This document shows, piece after piece, positions 7,531 to 14,976 of a DNA stretch of 46,973 nt. The stretch covers positions 1 to 46,973 of the forward strand of contig JAJVHS010000084.1 in assembly GCA_022072615.1 (NCBI GenBank), written 5' to 3'. Positions within the stretch are counted from its first letter, which is position 1; each line of letters starts with the position of its first letter. Source of the stretch: Phycisphaerales bacterium. Lineage in GTDB: Bacteria; Planctomycetota; Phycisphaerae; Phycisphaerales; UBA1924. Below the pieces are notes generated by a model. The model worked only from the letters and a program-made list of their open reading frames with translations. It ran no database searches and was not told the origin of the DNA. Both the position numbers and the translations under genes were made by a program.

Positions 7531-8262
7531 TCATGAATTGCGGCGTCCACATTCAGGGCAGACTTCTCCCTGTTTCAATTCGATCGGGTACCCGCAATCA
7601 ATGCACAGCCCGCGCGCACCGCGAAGTGCGGCAGTGGTTCTTCGTGCGCACAATGACGCAACAATGAGACTACTCCAGCACAAAACAACAGTCGCGCAAA
7701 ACGAGATCGGGCGCACGCCATAGCACACGAAACGCATAGCCTGCGGCATGTTGGCAGCAAGAATGCCACCGCTCGTTACGATCTCGCCATTCACCGCGAC
7801 AAGCATGGAGCACTGGTGGGTGCGTAACGGCCAACCGAATTCAAAAAGGTTGTACACCACATATTGGCGCGTGGATAAGCCGGAAAACGAGATTCCATGT
7901 CGCTTAACCGCTTCCATGCAAGTCTGACTGGCTATCGGAGAGTCTGCTTCGTCTACACCGACCCGGCGTCGGTATGATATCAACTGGGTATAGTCGTGCG
8001 CTGCACCGGTAGATTGAAGCAATGCAATTCGATCACCAGACTTCGGCTGGAAACTGCCCATGTCGACAACATCGTCAGCGAAATGAATCAATAGTGGAGC
8101 AACGGCCGGTACGGTCCATGTTACGATAAGCGATAACAGTAGCAGTCGGGCAGCAGGCAACCGCTTTCGCCCTTCGCGCAAGGGGCTTGGAACTCCAAGC
8201 CGGCGAGATCTCTTCGATCCCGATGTCGTGGTTCTCGTGCTCGTCGGCACGCCCGTGCTCAC
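7531..8262 (-). CDS. Membrane protein with zinc ribbon (shared-leader gene B)
   Basis: This is a 243-residue protein. After the leader VSTGVPTSTRTTTSGSK come a basic patch, a hydrophobic helix (LLLLSLIVTWTVPAVAPLL, residues about 37-56), an extracytoplasmic-looking middle and a second helix (FCATVVLCWSSLIVASL). The tail is a zinc ribbon, CIDCGYPIELKQGEVCPECG. The GTG at 8262 is preceded by AAGGAG at good spacing; an ATG five codons upstream overlaps that ribosome-binding site and is less likely. The domain plan is the same as the gene at 5537-6247 and the leader is the same as gene A. Third positions are mixed, unlike surrounding housekeeping genes. No function can be assigned. Confidence 0.68.
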   Translation of the reverse strand: MSTGVPTSTRTTTSGSKRSRRLGVPSPLREGRKRLPAARLLLLSLIVTWTVPAVAPLLIHFADDVVDMGSFQPKSGDRIALLQSTGAAHDYTQLISYRRRVGVDEADSPIASQTCMEAVKRHGISFSGLSTRQYVVYNLFEFGWPLRTHQCSMLVAVNGEIVTSGGILAANMPQAMRFVCYGVRPISFCATVVLCWSSLIVASLCARRTTAALRGARGLCIDCGYPIELKQGEVCPECGRRNS

Positions 8263-8264
8263 AC
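8212..8264 (-). repeat. 53-bp leader repeat, copy B
   Basis: Identical to copy A at 7223-7275. It covers the start codon and first 17 codons of gene B. Identity stops sharply at both ends, with unrelated sequence between this block and the shared 16-bp element at 8365-8380. Confidence 0.9.
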
Positions 8265-8577
8265 AAACTCCTTCCACCGTTTGTAAGTCCCCTCATCACT
8301 GGGCAGGCGGTCGCACTCGGCTTCCTGCTCGGATGGCCGTCCATCTGATGCCCGGTCGACCCGCACACCAGTCTACAAGATGGTGGACCCGCACGGAACA
8401 CCTCGGGCACGCCACCGCGGTGCTCGCGGATGGCACGGGCATCCGGCGGCGGGCCAAGGCGTCCGCCGCGACCTGCGCGGCGGGCGACGACCCGCTGTCG
8501 CCAGTGGACACCGGCGGCGTGTGCTCGGTGCACGGCCGTCGTCGATTCAGCGCGAGTTTCGGTGAAGGGGGGGAAGC
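8263..8577. other. Intergenic region between zinc-ribbon gene B and tRNA-Arg
   Basis: There is no gene in these 315 bases. It holds the upstream region of gene B, including the 16-bp element shared with gene A (8365-8380), which may contain their common promoter. I cannot assign -35 and -10 boxes with confidence. Confidence 0.45.
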
Positions 8578-8650
8578 GTGCCCGGCAGGAGTCGAACCTG
8601 CAACCTCTGCCTTCGGAGGGCAGCGCTCTATCCAATTGAGCTACGGGCAC
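8578..8650 (-). tRNA. tRNA-Arg (anticodon CCG)
   Basis: Read on the minus strand, this is a 73-nt cloverleaf. Acceptor GTGCCCG pairs at the 3' end with CGGGCAC. The D arm is TAGCTCAATTGGATAGAGC, the anticodon stem CTGCC/GGCAG closes the loop CTCCGAA, and the T arm contains GGTTCGACTCC. Anticodon CCG reads CGG. CCA is not encoded. Confidence 0.96.
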
Positions 8651-8760
8651 AGACCGTGCCGCGGGGCCGTGTTTCGCGGCCCGTGGCACACCCGATGCTA
8701 CCATCGCCGCCCCACCGCGGCAATGTTCGGACTTCCAAACCGCCGGTGAATGACCGGCGC

Positions 8761-8812
8761 GGGGGGGCATTGTGGGGGTACGTGTAGGGGTACGTGTGGG
8801 GGGCACGTGGGA
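8761..8812 (+). repeat. G-rich tandem repeat / possible G-quadruplex
   Basis: Four G-runs (8761-8767, 8774-8778, 8787-8790, 8798-8803) are separated by loops of 6-8 nt, two of which are TACGTGT-like. The 12-bp unit GGGGTACGTGTR occurs twice in tandem (8775-8798) with a degenerate third copy. It lies about 60 bp before the MFS start. A 7-bp hairpin CGCCGGT/ACCGGCG sits just before it at 8741-8759. Confidence 0.6.
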
Positions 8813-8869
8813 GCGCGAGCGACGGGCTGGCGGCCCGCCCGGTGCTCCTGCTCGCCCCGATTGCCCGCC

Positions 8870-10168
8870 ATGACCAGCGCCGGAACCGCATCCCGCTCCG
8901 CCTCCCCCGCTCACACGGCCGCCGCCGCGAGCGGCCCGTCGCCGCTCTGGGCCGTCAACGCCTTCTCGTTCCTCAACAGCTTCGGTACGGGCGTGATCAC
9001 GTCGGGCATCTTCCTGGTCACCAAGAACACCTACGACTTCTCCCGGACGACCAACTACCTGCTGGGGATCGTCGTGGGCGTCACGTACATCGCGTCGACG
9101 CTGGGGACGGGCCGCGTCATTGCGTGGCTGCGTCGGCACGGCGTGCCGCTCACCGGGCGGCGCACGCTCGGCATCCTCATGCCGCTCATGGCGCTGGCGT
9201 GCGTGCTGCCCTATGTCGGCCTGCGGATGCTCGCGGTCGAGCCGGGCCGCTCGCCGCCGAGTTGGCCGGTGTGGCTGATGGTGGTCACCTACATCCCGCT
9301 CACGGGCGTGCTGTGGCCGGTGATCGAGAGCTACGTCTCGGGCGGGCGTCGCGGCGAAGACCTGCGCTCGTCGATGGGCCTGTGGAACTTCGTCTGGTCG
9401 CTGGCGACGGCGGTGGCGTTCGTGGCCTCGGCGCCGCTCATCCAGCGGGATGCGCCGCTGATGATCCTGATGCTCGGCGGCGTCCACCTGCTCGCCGGGC
9501 TGGTGCTGCCGGCCTTCACGGCCGATCCGCCCGGCCACGCCGACGACCACGAGCCGCACCCGCCGATCTACGAGAAGCTGCTGGTGACGTTCCGGATCCT
9601 GCTGCCGACGAGCTACATCTTCCACACGGCGCTGCAGCCCTTCCTGCCCGAGGCGATGGCGACGCTGGGCCTGGCGGTCTCGTGGCAGCCCATCGTGCTG
9701 TCGGTGTTCGCGGTGTCGCGGTCGATCACGTTCTTCGCGGCCGGGCACATCCACGCATGGCACGGGCGGTGGTCGACGCCGATCGTGGGCGGGGCCCTGA
9801 TGTTCACGGGGTTCGCGGCGGCGCTGTTTTCTCCGAGCGCGGCGCCGCCGGGTTCGCCCGGGATCGGCATCATGGTGCTGGTCGGAGGGCTGGTGGTCTT
9901 TGCGGTCGGCATGGCGCTGATCTACACCGCGGCGATCTACTACGCGATGGCGGTGGGCAACGCCCAGGTGGATGCCGGGGGCAAGCACGAGGCCCTGATC
10001 GGCGTCGGATACACGGTCGGGCCGCTGTGCGGGTTGGCCCCCTCGTGGGCGATCGGCACGGGGACGATCCAGGAGCGGATGTTTGAGCCCGTGGTGCTTT
10101 CAACGGTCGGCGTCATCGGGTTTATCGCCGCCGCGATCGTCCTCCACCGGGTGTGGAAGCATTCCTAG
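8870..10168 (+). CDS. Major facilitator superfamily transporter
   Basis: This is a 432-residue polytopic membrane protein. Roughly a dozen hydrophobic segments are visible, among them LLGIVVGVTYIASTLG, LGILMPLMALACVLPYVGL and IMVLVGGLVVFAVGMALIY. The central loop after about residue 225 is Asp/His-rich and hydrophilic (PPGHADDHEPHPP), as between the two MFS halves. The ATG at 8870 was chosen because the protein from there opens with a short Ser/Ala-rich tail and then the first helix (ALWAVNAFSFLNSFG region); an in-frame start at 8750 would add a Cys-rich, non-membrane extension from the G-rich repeat. The substrate is unknown, and no biosynthetic neighbour helps. Confidence 0.8.
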   Translation: MTSAGTASRSASPAHTAAAASGPSPLWAVNAFSFLNSFGTGVITSGIFLVTKNTYDFSRTTNYLLGIVVGVTYIASTLGTGRVIAWLRRHGVPLTGRRTLGILMPLMALACVLPYVGLRMLAVEPGRSPPSWPVWLMVVTYIPLTGVLWPVIESYVSGGRRGEDLRSSMGLWNFVWSLATAVAFVASAPLIQRDAPLMILMLGGVHLLAGLVLPAFTADPPGHADDHEPHPPIYEKLLVTFRILLPTSYIFHTALQPFLPEAMATLGLAVSWQPIVLSVFAVSRSITFFAAGHIHAWHGRWSTPIVGGALMFTGFAAALFSPSAAPPGSPGIGIMVLVGGLVVFAVGMALIYTAAIYYAMAVGNAQVDAGGKHEALIGVGYTVGPLCGLAPSWAIGTGTIQERMFEPVVLSTVGVIGFIAAAIVLHRVWKHS

Positions 10169-10465
10169 CGAATTCCGAACAACCTCGGCGGAGCGGATGG
10201 GGCATGCCGGGAATCCCGAAGACCAGCCGAGCGGATTCCGACTGTTCCGATTACGCTGGCATGGCCCCATCGAGGAGGAACCATCGGCACCCCCGGTCAT
10301 CAAAACCAGCGAGCCGGAGCCGATGCTGAGGCGTCGGGGATTTTCATGCCCGGTCCATCGCCCGGTAAGGAAAGTGACCCCTTGCGGTCGCGGCGCGAAC
10401 CCGGGGCGGCCTTTGATGGGTACGCACAGACAGGTACGCACAGGTACCGGAATCGAGGAACCAGA

Positions 10466-12760
10466 GTGAATTCACCGTTCATCCGTCGGGGTCGGATCGC
10501 CACGCTGCTCGCGCTCGCCGCGGCGGTGGCGACGGGCACGGTTGGCGTCGGCCCGGCGCTGGCCGGTTCGCAGCCGGGGGCCCAGACGGTCGCCGCGGGC
10601 AACGCGGCCGCCGTGGACCAGTGGTCGCAGAAGCTGTGGGCGGCGGCTCGGGAGAGCAACACCGACGCGTTCAACGACCTGGTGGTGGACGTTCCCGACG
10701 CCCAGAGCGCGGCGCGGACCGACCCGGGCGTGGTCGGGGCCGCGGTGTCGCTCAAGGAATCGATCGCCAACCGCGAGGCGCTGCGCACCAAGCGGCTGGC
10801 GGAGGTGAACGAGGAGCTCAACAAGACCCTGGCGGGCGAGCTGACCGACTCGAACCTCAGCAAGGCGCTGGTGAGCGCGCTCGAGCTGCACATGGTGTCG
10901 CTCGACAAGCCGTCGGTGATGAAGGACCCGCGGATCGCGGGGCTGATCACCAAGGGCGAGCAGGCGGCCAAGGCCGCCGAGGAGCGCGGCGACTGGCTGA
11001 ACGCAAGCCTGCTGTACTACCGGCTGTACTACCTGCTCGACCAGAAGGGCCGTTACGAGGAGGACGTCCAGCGGCTGAACCGGCGGCTGGAGATGCTCCG
11101 GCTGTACGCGCCCAAGCGGCTGTGGGAGCTGCGGGTCGAGCAGCTCAAGGCCGAGGGCACGGCCGCGGAGAAGCTGCCGCCCTACAACGCGCAGGGCGCC
11201 GACTACCGCGAGAAGCTCAAGCCGGTGACCATGGAGATGGTGGTGGCCGCCGTGCACCGGGCCGCGACCCAGCACGTCGAGCGCACCGCCTGGCAGAAGG
11301 TGGTCGCGGGCGCGCTGCACTCGGTGCGGCTGCTGGCCGAGATGCCCGACATGCGGGCGACCTTCGCCGGCCTTGCGGACGACGCGGCGCGTGCTCGCTT
11401 CGTCGAGGCCATCCGCAAGCAGGAGCAGGACGTGCTCGCGGCCAAGGGGTCGTCGTCGGTGGGCGACATCTGGGACTACCTCGAGGTTGTGGTGCAGACC
11501 AGCGAGAAGACCGTCAGGCTCCCCAAGGAAGCGATCTTCCACGAGTTCGCCAACGGCGGGCTGGACGAGCTGGACGAGTTCTCCGCGGTCATCTGGCCCG
11601 ATGAGCTCATCCGCTTCCAGAAGAGCACGGCGGGCAAGTTCGTGGGCGTGGGCGTGCAGATCGAGCTCAACGAGGAGCAGATGGTGCGCGTGGTGACGCC
11701 GCTGGACGGGACGCCCGCGTACCGGGCGGGGATCCGCACCGGCGATCTCATCAAGACCGTCAACGGGCGCGACGTCTTCGGCCTGTCGCTGGACCAGGTG
11801 GTCGAGTTCATCACCGGGCCGGCGGGCACGCCGGTGACGCTCGGGATCGAGCGGCCGGGCGAGAACGACCAGAAGACGCAGATCGAGAAGAAGCTGACGC
11901 GTGCGGTGATCCCGCTCAAGAGCATCAAGGGCTGGAAGCGCCTGGGCGCGGCGGAGGACGACTGGGACTGGTTCGTCGATGCCGACGCGAAGATCGGGTA
12001 CGTGCGGGTGACGGGCTTCACCGACGACACGACGGCGGACTTTGACGCGGCGATCACGCAGATGCTCGGCAAGGGGCTCAAGGGCCTGGTGCTGGACCTG
12101 CGTTTCAACCCCGGCGGGCTGCTCGACCAGGCGGTGTCGCTCACCAACCGTTGGGTGGACCGCGGCGTGATCGTGAGCACGCAGGGCGCGACCCACCAGA
12201 TCGAGTCGCAGAAGTTCGCGATGCCCGGGCGTTCGATCCTGTCGTCGATCCCGACGATCGTGCTCATCAACGAGGGTTCGGCGTCGGCGAGCGAGATCGT
12301 GTCGGGGGCGCTGCAGAAGTACGGGCACGACGGGCTGATCAAGTGCTACGTGGTCGGCAGCCGCAGCTACGGCAAGGGCAGCGTGCAGGACGTGTACTGG
12401 CTGGCCGACGGCCAGGCGGCGATGAAGCTGACGACGCAGTACTACATGCTGCCGGACCGGCGGATCATCCACCGCCTGCCCGGGTCCGAGCACTGGGGCA
12501 TCGAGCCTGACATCGCGGTCGAGATGCTGCCGAGCCAGACGACCGACATGCTGCTGCTGCGGCGCAACTCCGACGTGCTGGCGCTGGATGAGAACGGGCA
12601 GCTGATCGTGGACGAGAAGTCCCCGACGCCCGACCCCAAGGACCTGTTGACCAAGGGGACGGACGTGCAGCTCCAGGCGGCGCTGGTGCTGCTGCACACG
12701 CAGCTGCCGGCGCCGAAGCTGGCGGACGGGGCCAAGCCCGAGAAGGCGCCGACGAACTGA
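10466..12760 (+). CDS. S41 family C-terminal processing peptidase with PDZ domain
   Basis: This 764-residue periplasmic serine protease is of the CtpA/Tsp type. The signal peptide is at residues 1 to about 34. A long helical N-terminal region runs to about 385. A PDZ domain spans about 390-470 (VGVGVQIELNEEQ, AYRAGIRTGDLI). The catalytic domain covers about 505-690. The nucleophile lies in GSASASE (Ser near 607) and the general-base lysine in SYGKGS (near 637), the Ser/Lys dyad of the family. The GTG at 10466 has GAGGA just upstream and starts at the signal peptide; an upstream ATG (10346) would hide the signal peptide behind a basic extension. GGTACGCACAG repeats occur just before it (10419-10443). 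A terminator follows at 12821. Confidence 0.93.
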   Translation: MNSPFIRRGRIATLLALAAAVATGTVGVGPALAGSQPGAQTVAAGNAAAVDQWSQKLWAAARESNTDAFNDLVVDVPDAQSAARTDPGVVGAAVSLKESIANREALRTKRLAEVNEELNKTLAGELTDSNLSKALVSALELHMVSLDKPSVMKDPRIAGLITKGEQAAKAAEERGDWLNASLLYYRLYYLLDQKGRYEEDVQRLNRRLEMLRLYAPKRLWELRVEQLKAEGTAAEKLPPYNAQGADYREKLKPVTMEMVVAAVHRAATQHVERTAWQKVVAGALHSVRLLAEMPDMRATFAGLADDAARARFVEAIRKQEQDVLAAKGSSSVGDIWDYLEVVVQTSEKTVRLPKEAIFHEFANGGLDELDEFSAVIWPDELIRFQKSTAGKFVGVGVQIELNEEQMVRVVTPLDGTPAYRAGIRTGDLIKTVNGRDVFGLSLDQVVEFITGPAGTPVTLGIERPGENDQKTQIEKKLTRAVIPLKSIKGWKRLGAAEDDWDWFVDADAKIGYVRVTGFTDDTTADFDAAITQMLGKGLKGLVLDLRFNPGGLLDQAVSLTNRWVDRGVIVSTQGATHQIESQKFAMPGRSILSSIPTIVLINEGSASASEIVSGALQKYGHDGLIKCYVVGSRSYGKGSVQDVYWLADGQAAMKLTTQYYMLPDRRIIHRLPGSEHWGIEPDIAVEMLPSQTTDMLLLRRNSDVLALDENGQLIVDEKSPTPDPKDLLTKGTDVQLQAALVLLHTQLPAPKLADGAKPEKAPTN

Positions 12761-12820
12761 CGCACTGGCCGCGGATCGACGCGGACCACGACGCGGACAA
12801 GACGCTGAGAAGACACCATG

Positions 12821-12847
12821 ACGGTGGGTGAAAGCCCACCGTTTTTC
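12821..12847 (+). terminator. Rho-independent terminator
   Basis: ACGGTGGG (12821-12828) and CCCACCGT (12835-12842) form a perfect 8-bp stem with a 6-nt loop, followed by TTTTTC. It ends the S41 peptidase transcript. Confidence 0.88.
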
Positions 12848-12861
12848 ATTGGAGAAGCACA

Positions 12862-13036
12862 CGCCACGGATGACGCGGATCAACACGGAGAAAACAGGGC
12901 TCGTGGGGAAGAGCCATCAAAGGCGTGGTTCATTGCCGCGGATTCGGCGTGTCACGATCGTCTGCGACTGTTGACGCTCCTGCTTGTCAATCTTCTTCCC
13001 ATCCGTGTCTCCCCGTGCAATCCGTGGCTGTTTTCA
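12862..13036. repeat. Inverted pair of CACGGAT-type interspersed repeats
   Basis: Near 12862-12898 the plus strand carries CCACGGATGACGCGGAT followed by CAACACGGAGAAAACAG. Near 12996-13036 the opposite strand carries ACAGCCACGGATTGCACGG and GACACGGATGGGAAG. The two blocks are inverted relatives made of CACGGAT-like units. I recall similar short blocks in intergenic DNA of planctomycete and verrucomicrobial genomes. There is no coding role; they fill most of the gap between the S41 terminator and the PrpB-like gene. Confidence 0.55.
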
Positions 13037-13053
13037 GAATCTATGCTTCCCGC

Positions 13054-13968
13054 ATGACACAGTCTCCCGGCGACCGTCTCCGAGCCGCCATGGACCATTC
13101 GTGCGTCGCGATCCCCGGCGCGTTCAACGCGCTCTGTGCCCGGGCGATCGCTCGGGCCGGCTTTGAAGCCTGCTACATCTCGGGGGCCGCGACGAGCGTC
13201 TCGGCGGGCGTGCCCGACGTCGGGCTGCTGTCGCTCGACCACTTTGCCCGCTGCATCCGCGAGGCGGCGGACGCATCGGGCCTGCCGGTGCTCGCCGATG
13301 CCGACACGGGGTTCGGCGAAGCGGAGATGGTGCGGCGCACGGTGATCGAGTACGCCCGGGCGGGCGGCGCCGGCCTGCACCTGGAGGATCAGAAGTTCCC
13401 CAAGCGCTGCGGGCACCTGGATGGCAAGGAACTCGTCCCGATCGACCACATGATCGAGAAGGTGCAGTGGGCGGTGAAGGCGGCGAAGGACGCGGCGGCG
13501 GGAAACGCCGCGGCGTCCGGCTTCATCATCTGTGCTCGGACTGATGCGCGCGGCGTGGACGGGTTCGAGGCGGCGGTGAACCGAGCGGCGGCGTACGTGA
13601 AGGCGGGGGCGGACATGATCTTCCCCGAGGGCCTCGCGACCGAGCAGGAGTTCGCGGAGTTCGCGAAGGCGATGAAGCGGGTGTCGAGGGTCGGCACGGA
13701 CCGGCCGCCGTACCTGCTCGCGAACATGACGGAGTTCGGCAAGACGCCGATGATCCCGCTTTCGCGGTTCGCGGAGATGGGGTACTCGTGCGTGATCTAC
13801 CCCGTGTCGCTGCTGCGCGTGGCGATGGGCGCGGTGAGCCGGGCGCTGGCGCAGCTCAAGGCCGACGGCGGGGTCACGGGCTTTATTGACCAGATGCAGA
13901 CGCGCAAGGAGCTGTACGAGCTGATCGAGTACACGCCGGGCGAGCCGTGGGAGTTTCCGGTGCGGTAA
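13054..13968 (+). CDS. prpB: Isocitrate lyase/PEP mutase superfamily protein, probable methylisocitrate lyase
   Basis: This is a 304-residue TIM-barrel lyase. In the methylcitrate cycle PrpB splits 2-methylisocitrate into succinate and pyruvate, the last step of propionyl-CoA use. Visible signatures are the metal-binding DADTGFG (residues about 87-93), EDQKFPKRCGH with the catalytic Cys of the KRCGH motif, and CARTDARGVDGFEAAVNRA. Length matches PrpB rather than the longer isocitrate lyases. A citrate/methylcitrate synthase gene follows 1 kb downstream on the same strand, which supports the role; a PrpD or AcnD dehydratase is not in the window. The related phosphonopyruvate hydrolases or oxaloacetate decarboxylases are alternatives, but the KRCGH context favours PrpB. 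Confidence 0.82.
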   Translation: MTQSPGDRLRAAMDHSCVAIPGAFNALCARAIARAGFEACYISGAATSVSAGVPDVGLLSLDHFARCIREAADASGLPVLADADTGFGEAEMVRRTVIEYARAGGAGLHLEDQKFPKRCGHLDGKELVPIDHMIEKVQWAVKAAKDAAAGNAAASGFIICARTDARGVDGFEAAVNRAAAYVKAGADMIFPEGLATEQEFAEFAKAMKRVSRVGTDRPPYLLANMTEFGKTPMIPLSRFAEMGYSCVIYPVSLLRVAMGAVSRALAQLKADGGVTGFIDQMQTRKELYELIEYTPGEPWEFPVR

Positions 13969-14060
13969 GCGGGTGCGGTCGTCAAGACATTTCACCACAG
14001 AGCTCACAGAGGGCACCGAGAAGATACCTGTGACGAGCCAGATCATGTTACAGTGGTGTC

Positions 14061-14834
14061 GTGGTACGCCGTCTGAGGCTTGCCATTCTGCTCGGTGTTG
14101 TCATCACGATACTGATCGTGGTTGCATCGGCTCGGTGGAGCAACCCGCGCGGCGGCGTGATGACAAACCGGATTCTGGGCACGAGCGGGACGGCGACGGT
14201 GCTCATCGATGACCTTGATGGGCGCACGTTTCGGCTTCGCCAAGTGCACTTCGAGAGCCCGAGGCTTCACGCTCGGTTCCGTCCGCTCGACCGCGAGGCC
14301 TTGGGTTACGACGTTCCCAACTCAATCTCAGAACGGTCCTCGCCATGGCGTGGTGAATGGCCGCGTGATCCCGATGGGTTTGCCGATCCCGGCAACTTTC
14401 CGCGGCCGCCGGAGGGATTCGTGCATGATGCACCAGCACTGCACATTGCGCACGGATGGCCGTGGCTGGCCGCGGAATGCCAGATTTGGTGGCTCGTGAA
14501 AGACGTCCCCGCCGGCGGCGCGGCTCAATCGCAGGTCCTGCACGCGCACCAGGGGATGCTCTTTGGAACGGCGAGTGCGCAAACGCCTCTGCTGGAACTG
14601 CGAGCGCTTCCGCTTCGACCGCTTTGGCTCGGGTTTGCCGCGAACGTGACGGCGTTCAGCACGGTTTGTCTGATCCTGCTCGGCGTCGCGGACGGCTGCA
14701 AGCAACTCAGCCGTTACCGCCGCGGTATTTGCCCTCGCTGTGCCTACGACCGCTCGCACGACTATGCAAAACCGTGTCCCGAATGCGGGCACGCTTCGCC
14801 CGCACCGGGTCGGGCAGCGACCGGCTATATTTGA
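14061..14834 (+). CDS. Membrane protein with C-terminal zinc ribbon
   Basis: This is a 257-residue member of the same layout as the proteins near 5.5-8.3 kb. An N-terminal hydrophobic helix (LAILLGVVITILIVVASA) leads to a long extracytoplasmic-looking middle, then a second helix (LGFAANVTAFSTVCLILLGVA) and a Cys2-Cys2 ribbon CPRCAYDRSHDYAKPCPECG. The start is GTG at 14061. It sits between the PrpB-like lyase and the citrate synthase on the same strand, but its codon use is less G/C-biased than theirs, so it may be an insertion into a former operon. Function unknown. The preceding gap contains TTCACCACAGAG and CACAGAGG, repeat-like motifs. Confidence 0.72.
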   Translation: MVRRLRLAILLGVVITILIVVASARWSNPRGGVMTNRILGTSGTATVLIDDLDGRTFRLRQVHFESPRLHARFRPLDREALGYDVPNSISERSSPWRGEWPRDPDGFADPGNFPRPPEGFVHDAPALHIAHGWPWLAAECQIWWLVKDVPAGGAAQSQVLHAHQGMLFGTASAQTPLLELRALPLRPLWLGFAANVTAFSTVCLILLGVADGCKQLSRYRRGICPRCAYDRSHDYAKPCPECGHASPAPGRAATGYI

Positions 14835-14976
14835 GGCGGATTCTCGCTCCATTCCGGGAACGGCAGCTGGCACTGGCGGGATGCCCGTGCCGCCGGCACC
14901 GTCGCCGAGCGGGACCAGATTCAGATTCGTCCGGGTGACCGGACCATCCACGCCCTCGCATCACGGAGATCGCCGC

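Noticed and set aside
8075..9988. A 637-codon minus-strand frame over the MFS gene and tRNA-Arg
   Set aside because: It crosses a tRNA gene and is antisense to a polytopic membrane protein, so it is a shadow.
10472..12886. An 804-codon frame antisense to the S41 peptidase
   Set aside because: The composition is Arg/Leu/His low complexity, and the sense strand has intact catalytic motifs.
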